Of a stretch of DNA of 64,000 bases, positions 59,508 through 64,000 are shown piece after piece. The DNA is from Lachnoclostridium sp. (GTDB lineage Bacteria > Bacillota > Clostridia > Lachnospirales > Lachnospiraceae), in assembly GCA_023665475.1 (NCBI GenBank), contig JAMPEB010000005.1, forward strand, positions 1 to 64,000, in the 5' to 3' direction. A program made the translations under genes and the position numbers. Within the stretch, counting starts at the first letter, position 1. Each line of letters begins with the position of its first letter. The notes under the pieces were generated by a model that was not told where the DNA came from, ran no database searches, and saw nothing but the letters and a program-made list of their open reading frames with translations.

Positions 59508-60113
59508 ATGCGGGAGTGTTATGATATCGAAGTATTCCGTATGCTTCCGGCCGATAAGGTTGATACTATATTGCAGGATTCCCCCGGACATCTGGTAGAT
59601 ATTATAGCGGATATACTGTTGGCATTTTTGCTGAAAGAAAATGTGCCGGTTTCGGAGGCGGAGGAGCTGGCAGGCAAGGTAAAGGAGAAGAAAATGGCGC
59701 AGTTGTTTGAAAATATGGAAAAGATGGATATTCAGGCAGAGAGAAGGAACACGGCGCGGGAAGCCAAAAGGGCGGACAAAGCGGAGCGTAAAGCAGAGGA
59801 GGCAGAGCGTAAAACTGAAGAGGCAGAGCGTAAAGCAGAGGAGGCAGAGCGTAAAGCAGAAAAGGCGGAGCAGGAAGTAAAGGAGTTGGAGAAGAAAATG
59901 GCGCAGTTATTTGAAAATATGGAAAAGATGGATATTCAGGCAGAGAGAAGGAACACAGCGCGGGAAGCCGAAAGGGCGGACAAGGCAGAGCGGAAAGCAG
60001 AAGAGGCAGAACAGAGAGCTGCGGAACTGGAGAAGCAGATAGCGAAATTGGAAAAGCATATGGCTCAATTTTTAGGGGAGGAGAAAAATAACGGACAAAT
60101 TTGGGCTAAATAG
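59508..60113 (+). CDS. coiled-coil protein with internal duplication, unrecognised
   Basis: The product has about 201 residues. An N-terminal segment of about 55 residues (RECYDIEVFRMLPADKVDTI, VSEAEELAGKVK) with no known motif leads to a long Glu/Ala/Lys/Arg coiled coil. The coil contains two copies of a 68-residue unit that starts KKMAQLFENMEKMDIQAERR. The start is unsure: 59508 has a weak GGCGG, and the frame is open back to 59394. The N-terminal piece may be the end of a larger protein whose front was lost (for example a nuclease or transposase family with a similar tail), so this could be a gene remnant. Confidence 0.5.
   Translation: MRECYDIEVFRMLPADKVDTILQDSPGHLVDIIADILLAFLLKENVPVSEAEELAGKVKEKKMAQLFENMEKMDIQAERRNTAREAKRADKAERKAEEAERKTEEAERKAEEAERKAEKAEQEVKELEKKMAQLFENMEKMDIQAERRNTAREAERADKAERKAEEAEQRAAELEKQIAKLEKHMAQFLGEEKNNGQIWAK
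59685..60092 (+). repeat. 204-bp tandem duplication within the coiled-coil gene
   Basis: 59685-59888 and 59889-60092 are imperfect copies (68 codons each), beginning GAGAAGAAAATGGCGCAGTT. Inside each are shorter 21-bp units encoding AERKAEE. Confidence 0.85.
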
Positions 60114-60205
60114 AAAGGATGCGGCTGCAAAAATAAAAATTTATTGGAAAAAATAAATGAAAATGAGGAAATTTTTAAAAGGGTCTTTTCCAAAAATCGG
60201 TAATA

Positions 60206-60214
60206 TGCTATACT
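60206..60214 (+). promoter_or_regulatory. extended -10 promoter for the deacetylase gene
   Basis: TGCTATACT is an extended -10 (TGn plus TATACT at 60209-60214). The -35 region TTTTCC (60186-60191) is weak, as is normal with an extended -10. The start codon lies 38 bases downstream. Confidence 0.6.
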
Positions 60215-60251
60215 AATACGGAAGTGTGTTGAATATAGAGTGTGAGAGCGT

Positions 60252-61226
60252 ATGTCAACGAATAATTATCAGGAGAACAATTATAGGCGAAAACGGGTAC
60301 AAAGACTGAAAAAGTTAATTATCAGACTGCTTGTGATATTTATTCTGATACCTTATGTGTGCTGCATTATATTATTCTTTAAAATGGACTCCTTGGACAG
60401 ACAGGTTGATGATTTAAGCAGACAGATGGAGAATTTAAGCAGATATCTGGAGCAGTTGGGGTCGTCCGTAGAAACAAAACGGGGAGAACCCGAAGCGTCA
60501 GGCAAAGACGATACAGTAAAGCAAGCTGATGAAGAGGAAAGTGATGGCCGCTTTTCGGGAGGGGCTTCTTCGGAGACGGAGGAAGACCGTCCGGCGCATA
60601 TGGTGTATCTTACCTTTGATGACGGCCCGAGCATTTACACCAATGACATTTTGGATATTTTGGACAGTTACGGCGTAAAGGCAACTTTTTTTGTGGTGGG
60701 TAAGGAGGATGATGCTTCTAAGGAAGCCTTGAAAAGAATTGTAGAAGAAGGGCATACTCTGGGCATGCATTCATACAGCCATCAGTATAAACAGATATAT
60801 GAATCGGTGGATGCTTTTGCGGAGGACTTTAACCGGATACAGACCTTATTATATGATATAACAGGCGTAGAAAGCGTATATTATCGTTTTCCCGGGGGAA
60901 GCTCTAATACAGCCAGCTCAGTGAATATGCAGGAATTTGCGGATTATCTCAAGACTCAGGGCGTCACATTTTATGATTGGAACAGCTCTGCCGGAGATGC
61001 TACCAGCCAGCCTGTTTCCAAGGAGGCTTTGGTGGCGAACAGTATAAAAGGGGTGGAACTGCGGGGAACATCCATTATCTTAATGCATGATTCCGCAGAT
61101 AAATATACTACCGTGAATGCACTGCCGGAGATTATAGAGAACATTTTGGCAATGGAAGATACCGTGATTTTACCGATTACGGAGGACACCAAGCCGGTTC
61201 AACATATACACGCAGAAACAGAATAA
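60252..61226 (+). CDS. membrane-anchored polysaccharide deacetylase (NodB domain, CE4)
   Basis: The product has 324 residues. A basic N terminus and one membrane helix (~20-42) precede a coiled coil (DSLDRQVDDLSRQMENLSRY) and an acidic linker. The NodB domain (~117-310) carries motif 1 TFDDGPS, motif 2 HSYSHQY (metal His pair) and motif 3 RFPGGSSN. Such enzymes remove acetyl groups from peptidoglycan or other polymers outside the cell. It stands before a bactofilin gene, and the pair may act together in wall or morphology control. Confidence 0.92.
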   Translation: MSTNNYQENNYRRKRVQRLKKLIIRLLVIFILIPYVCCIILFFKMDSLDRQVDDLSRQMENLSRYLEQLGSSVETKRGEPEASGKDDTVKQADEEESDGRFSGGASSETEEDRPAHMVYLTFDDGPSIYTNDILDILDSYGVKATFFVVGKEDDASKEALKRIVEEGHTLGMHSYSHQYKQIYESVDAFAEDFNRIQTLLYDITGVESVYYRFPGGSSNTASSVNMQEFADYLKTQGVTFYDWNSSAGDATSQPVSKEALVANSIKGVELRGTSIILMHDSADKYTTVNALPEIIENILAMEDTVILPITEDTKPVQHIHAETE

Positions 61227-61248
61227 CGAATGGAGGTTATATTTTGCA

Positions 61249-62136
61249 ATGGGATTTTTTGGAGAATTAAAAGAGGATTTGTCACAGGCAGTCAGCGAAT
61301 TGATGCCGGAGGAAGAACAGGGAGCAGTTTCTTTGAACGATGGGACCGAGAATGCAAACGAGGTCAAAACGCCGGAGGAGACTGCGAAAAATGCAGAAAA
61401 GGAAACAACAGAGAACGGTTTAACGCCAGAGGATACTCTTGATTTGGACAGTATGTTGGAGGATGTGCTGAAAGAAGAGAGTGCGATGCCGGAGGATCAG
61501 ACCGCAGCGTCCGTTTCCGAAGCAGAAAAGCCTGCGGAGGAAAAGACCGCAGAAAAGGAAGTGACGGCGGAACAGCCCAAATCAGAAGAAAAGGAAGAGA
61601 GAAAAGGAGAAAAGAAGTTTATGGAAGCACATGTTGGCAAAATGGTTTCAGAGGAGACATCTGTTATTACGGCAGGAACCAATATCACAGGAGATCTTAC
61701 CTCAGAAGGTTCCATTGATATCATGGGCAGTGTGAACGGCAATATTGAAGCATGGGGCAAATTAAATATAACCGGTCATGTGAACGGTAACTCAAAAGCG
61801 GCTGAGATTTATGCGGAGAGTGCTAAGATAAACGGCGAGATTGTAAGTGACGGAGCTGTAAAGATTGGCGCAAGTACGGTCATTATCGGAAATATTACTG
61901 CAGCCAGCGCAGCGATAGCGGGAGCAGTAAAGGGCGATATCGATGTAAGGGGACCTGTAGTTTTGGATACTTCTGCTATTGTTATGGGTAATATCAAGTC
62001 TAAATCGGTACAGATTAACAATGGTGCGGTAATTGAAGGTATGTGTTCACAGTGTTATGCGGATGTCAGCCCCACAACATTCTTTGATGAGTATAAACCG
62101 GAGACGACAGGTAAGAAAAAGTCTTCATCAAAATAG
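61249..62136 (+). CDS. bactofilin (polymer-forming cytoskeletal protein) with acidic N-terminal extension
   Basis: The product has 295 residues. The C-terminal ~135 residues are a bactofilin beta-helix: TAGTNITGDLTSEGSIDIMG, GNIEAWGKLNITGHVNGN, AKINGEIVSDGAVKIGAS and so on, with regular strand repeats. The first ~125 residues are low complexity and strongly acidic (many Glu, Ala, Thr, Pro), much longer than the short N termini of usual bactofilins. Bactofilins polymerise without nucleotide and recruit wall enzymes, fitting the deacetylase 22 bases upstream. GGAGG lies 12 bases before ATG. Confidence 0.9.
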   Translation: MGFFGELKEDLSQAVSELMPEEEQGAVSLNDGTENANEVKTPEETAKNAEKETTENGLTPEDTLDLDSMLEDVLKEESAMPEDQTAASVSEAEKPAEEKTAEKEVTAEQPKSEEKEERKGEKKFMEAHVGKMVSEETSVITAGTNITGDLTSEGSIDIMGSVNGNIEAWGKLNITGHVNGNSKAAEIYAESAKINGEIVSDGAVKIGASTVIIGNITAASAAIAGAVKGDIDVRGPVVLDTSAIVMGNIKSKSVQINNGAVIEGMCSQCYADVSPTTFFDEYKPETTGKKKSSSK

Positions 62137-62148
62137 GGAGAATAATAT

Positions 62149-62844
62149 ATGCGCAGGATTTTGCTGAAATTGAGCGGAGAAGCTCTTGCCGGCGATAAAA
62201 AGACGGGTTTTGACGAAGCTACAGTGAGAAGAGTAGGAATTCAGGTAAAGGAGCTTGTAGATACCGGGATTCAGGTAGGAATCGTTATCGGCGGAGGTAA
62301 TTTCTGGAGGGGGCGTTCCAGCGAAAATATTGACAGGACAAAGGCGGACCAGATCGGAATGCTTGCGACTGTCATGAACTGCATCTATGTATCAGAGATA
62401 CTCCGTTCCATGGGAATGATGACGAATATACTGACTCCTTTTGAGTGCGGCTCTTTTACGAAATTATTTTCAAAGGACAGGGCAAACAAGTATTTCTCTA
62501 AGGGAATGGTGGTATTTTTTGCGGGCGGCACCGGACACCCGTACTTTTCCACGGATACCGGAGTGGTGCTGAGAGCGGTTGAGGTGGATGCGGATGTTAT
62601 TTTGCTGGCAAAGTCCATTGACGGCGTATATGATGATGATCCGGCGACAAATCCTGCTGCCAAAAAGTTTGACAAGATTTCCATTGGGGAAGTGATTGCC
62701 AGAAATCTTCAGGTAGTGGATATGACGGCGTCTATTCTGGCCAGAGACAATAAAATGCCCATGCGGGTGTTCAGTCTGAATGAAGAGGGCAGCATTGTGA
62801 ATGCGCTGAAAGACAATTTCAACGGAACAACGGTGACGGTTTGA
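62149..62844 (+). CDS. pyrH: uridylate kinase
   Basis: The enzyme phosphorylates UMP to UDP in pyrimidine synthesis and is hexameric. It has 231 residues with the N-terminal LLKLSGEALAG, the GGGNFWRG loop, the IGMLATVMNCIYVSEILR segment and the DAVYDDDP-type nucleotide loop (seen as SIDGVYDDDPATNP). Order pyrH-frr-uppS is conserved widely, but the usual upstream rpsB-tsf pair is replaced here by deacetylase-bactofilin. Confidence 0.97.
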   Translation: MRRILLKLSGEALAGDKKTGFDEATVRRVGIQVKELVDTGIQVGIVIGGGNFWRGRSSENIDRTKADQIGMLATVMNCIYVSEILRSMGMMTNILTPFECGSFTKLFSKDRANKYFSKGMVVFFAGGTGHPYFSTDTGVVLRAVEVDADVILLAKSIDGVYDDDPATNPAAKKFDKISIGEVIARNLQVVDMTASILARDNKMPMRVFSLNEEGSIVNALKDNFNGTTVTV

Positions 62845-62862
62845 GGTCGAAGACCGGAATGT

Positions 62863-62892
62863 TGTAGATTATGGAAAGGCATGGTTATCAGT
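62863..62892 (+). repeat. dispersed leader repeat, family C copy 3
   Basis: TGTAGATTATGGAAAGGC followed by ATGGTTAT matches copies at 1490 and 8650. GGAAAGG (62873-62879) lies 13 bases before the frr ATG, and the element's own ATG (62881) is in frame with it. Confidence 0.65.
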
Positions 62893-63441
62893 ATGGATGC
62901 GAGATTACAGCAGTATGAAGATAAAATGAAAAAGGCGTTGGAGTTTTTGGAGAGTGACTATGCGGCAATCAGGGCAGGGCGTGCAAATCCCCATGTTCTT
63001 GACAAGCTGCGAATCGATTATTACGGAACGCCTACTCCGATTCAGCAAGTAGGCAATATAACCGTGCCGGAGGCGAGAATCATCCAAATTGCGCCATGGG
63101 AGAAATCCATGATAAAGGAAATTGAAAAGGCAATCCAAATTTCCGATATCGGTATAAACCCTTCCAATGACGGTAATGTGATTCGTCTGGTGTTCCCGGA
63201 GCTTACGGAGGAACGCAGAAAGGATCTGGTAAAAGAAGTCAAGAAAAAGGCGGAGGAGGGAAAGGTTGCCATCCGCAATATCAGAAGAGACGGTAATGAT
63301 GCTTTAAAAAAGCAAGCGAAGGAAATCTCTGAGGACGAGGTGAAGCAGATGGAAGATCAATTGCAAAAGCTTACGGATAAATATGTCAAGGAAGTGGATG
63401 CTTTGATGGAAAGTAAGTCCAAGGAAATTATGACCGTTTAA
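62893..63441 (+). CDS. frr: ribosome recycling factor
   Basis: The product has 182 residues and splits post-termination ribosomes with EF-G. MDARLQQYEDKMKKALEFLE, RAGRANPHVLDKLRIDYYGT and RRDGNDALKKQAKEISEDE are all diagnostic. ATG 62893 is preferred over 62881 because the family starts at MDxRL; the latter would add MVIS and stand 1 base from GGAAAGG. Confidence 0.97.
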   Translation: MDARLQQYEDKMKKALEFLESDYAAIRAGRANPHVLDKLRIDYYGTPTPIQQVGNITVPEARIIQIAPWEKSMIKEIEKAIQISDIGINPSNDGNVIRLVFPELTEERRKDLVKEVKKKAEEGKVAIRNIRRDGNDALKKQAKEISEDEVKQMEDQLQKLTDKYVKEVDALMESKSKEIMTV

Positions 63442-63560
63442 AAGTTACTCTAAAGCAAACTGCGGGGGTGGAGATGCGAGAGCTTATCCGCCCTTTGTAA
63501 TTTTATGGGCAGCCTGTAATATAACCGTCGGCAGAGATGTTGGCAGAAAGGCCATGCAAT

Positions 63561-64000
63561 ATGGAAAAACAGTTAAATATACCTAATCATGTAGCTATTA
63601 TTTTAGACGGTAACGGGAGATGGGCAAAAGCAAAGGGAATGCCCCGCAACTATGGGCATGTGCAGGGAGCAAAGACAGTAGAGACCATCTGTGAGGAAGC
63701 TTACAAAATGGGAATCCGGTATTTGACGGTATATGCATTCTCCACAGAAAATTGGAGCCGGCCTCAGGATGAAGTGGATGCACTGATGAAACTGCTCCGC
63801 AGCTATATGAAAAACTGTCTGAAAACGGCAGAAAAAAATCGGATGTGTGTACGCGTTTTGGGAGAAAAATCAAGGCTGGATGAAGATATACGACTGCGGA
63901 TTGCCGAATTGGAAGAAGCTACGAAAAATAATGACGGACTGCATTTTCAGATTGCCATTAATTATGGCAGCAGGGATGAACTGCTCCGCTCCATGAGAAG
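63561..64000 (+). CDS. uppS: isoprenyl transferase (undecaprenyl diphosphate synthase), 3' end outside window
   Basis: The first 146 residues are present. The start MEKQLNIPNHVAIILDGNGR leads to the catalytic DGNGRWA motif, and YAFSTENWSRP and FQIAINYGSRDEL are family signatures. The enzyme makes the C55 lipid carrier for wall synthesis. CAGAAAGG (63544-63551) is the ribosome site. In the 119-base gap after frr, GGGGTGGA and TCCGCCC (about 63466-63495) can pair with G-T help. The frame runs off the window end without a stop. Confidence 0.95.
   Translation, partial: MEKQLNIPNHVAIILDGNGRWAKAKGMPRNYGHVQGAKTVETICEEAYKMGIRYLTVYAFSTENWSRPQDEVDALMKLLRSYMKNCLKTAEKNRMCVRVLGEKSRLDEDIRLRIAELEEATKNNDGLHFQIAINYGSRDELLRSMR

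Overview
The window looks like chromosomal DNA from an anaerobic, probably endospore-forming Firmicute of the Clostridia, most likely a Lachnospiraceae relative. The support is a yicC-remA-gmk-rpoZ-rimO-pgsA-cinA-recA-recX-rny core block, a Spo0A-type DNA-binding protein and a SpoIIM-like protein, strong AGGAGG ribosome sites, Gram-positive LexA boxes, many c-di-GMP proteins and tRNAs without an encoded CCA. This placement rests on recognised protein families and gene order, not on a database search.

Layout. 1-420: tRNA-Gln (cut by the window edge), a 57-bp tandem repeat, tRNA-Lys and tRNA-Leu. 0.5-12 kb: mostly single genes (Ca2+/Na+ antiporter, diguanylate cyclase, malQ, a TetR regulator divergent from a membrane protein, CYTH protein, DJ-1 protein, GDP-fucose synthase, M18 aminopeptidase, subtilisin-like protease). 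12-30 kb: an envelope-response region. A histidine kinase/response-regulator pair is divergent from a second response regulator that overlaps a small (p)ppGpp synthetase. Then come an HtrA protease, three consecutive HlyD/MacA-type adaptors, a MacB-type permease and its ATPase, a membrane-anchored protein, a D,D-carboxypeptidase, a hybrid histidine kinase with two solute-binding domains and a VWA lipoprotein. 32-36 kb: c-di-GMP genes, including an unusual C_GCAxxG_C_C-GGDEF-EAL fusion, and a TtcA-like tRNA thiolase. 37-42 kb: a receiver-less Spo0A-like protein, glgA and a MOP-family flippase. 42-53 kb: rqcH and the conserved core block ending in rny. 53-64 kb: aminotransferase, NUDIX hydrolase, SpoIIM-like protein, DAHP synthase, unrecognised envelope proteins, polysaccharide deacetylase, bactofilin and pyrH-frr-uppS (uppS is cut by the window end).

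The most unusual feature outside the genes is a set of short dispersed repeats placed just before start codons. Family A (near 3170, 7567, 53117, 57180) is a leader of about 75 nt with a hairpin, and its stem shows compensatory changes between copies. Family B (470, 41666, 47111) and family C (1490, 8650, 62863) also carry the ribosome-binding site of the next gene. Family D (7470, 23833, fragment at 11899) is a longer palindromic element after stop codons. Unrelated genes (malQ, fcl, an aminotransferase, pgsA, frr, apeB, a diguanylate cyclase) therefore share near-identical 5' leaders.

The strongest candidate for an uncharacterised system is the 12-24.7 kb block. It joins two OmpR-type regulators, a (p)ppGpp synthetase, HtrA and a three-adaptor MacB-like exporter. 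The exporter proteins carry Gly/Met/Pro/Gln-rich low-complexity segments, and the intergenic regions contain 11-bp-spaced direct repeats typical of OmpR-family operators.
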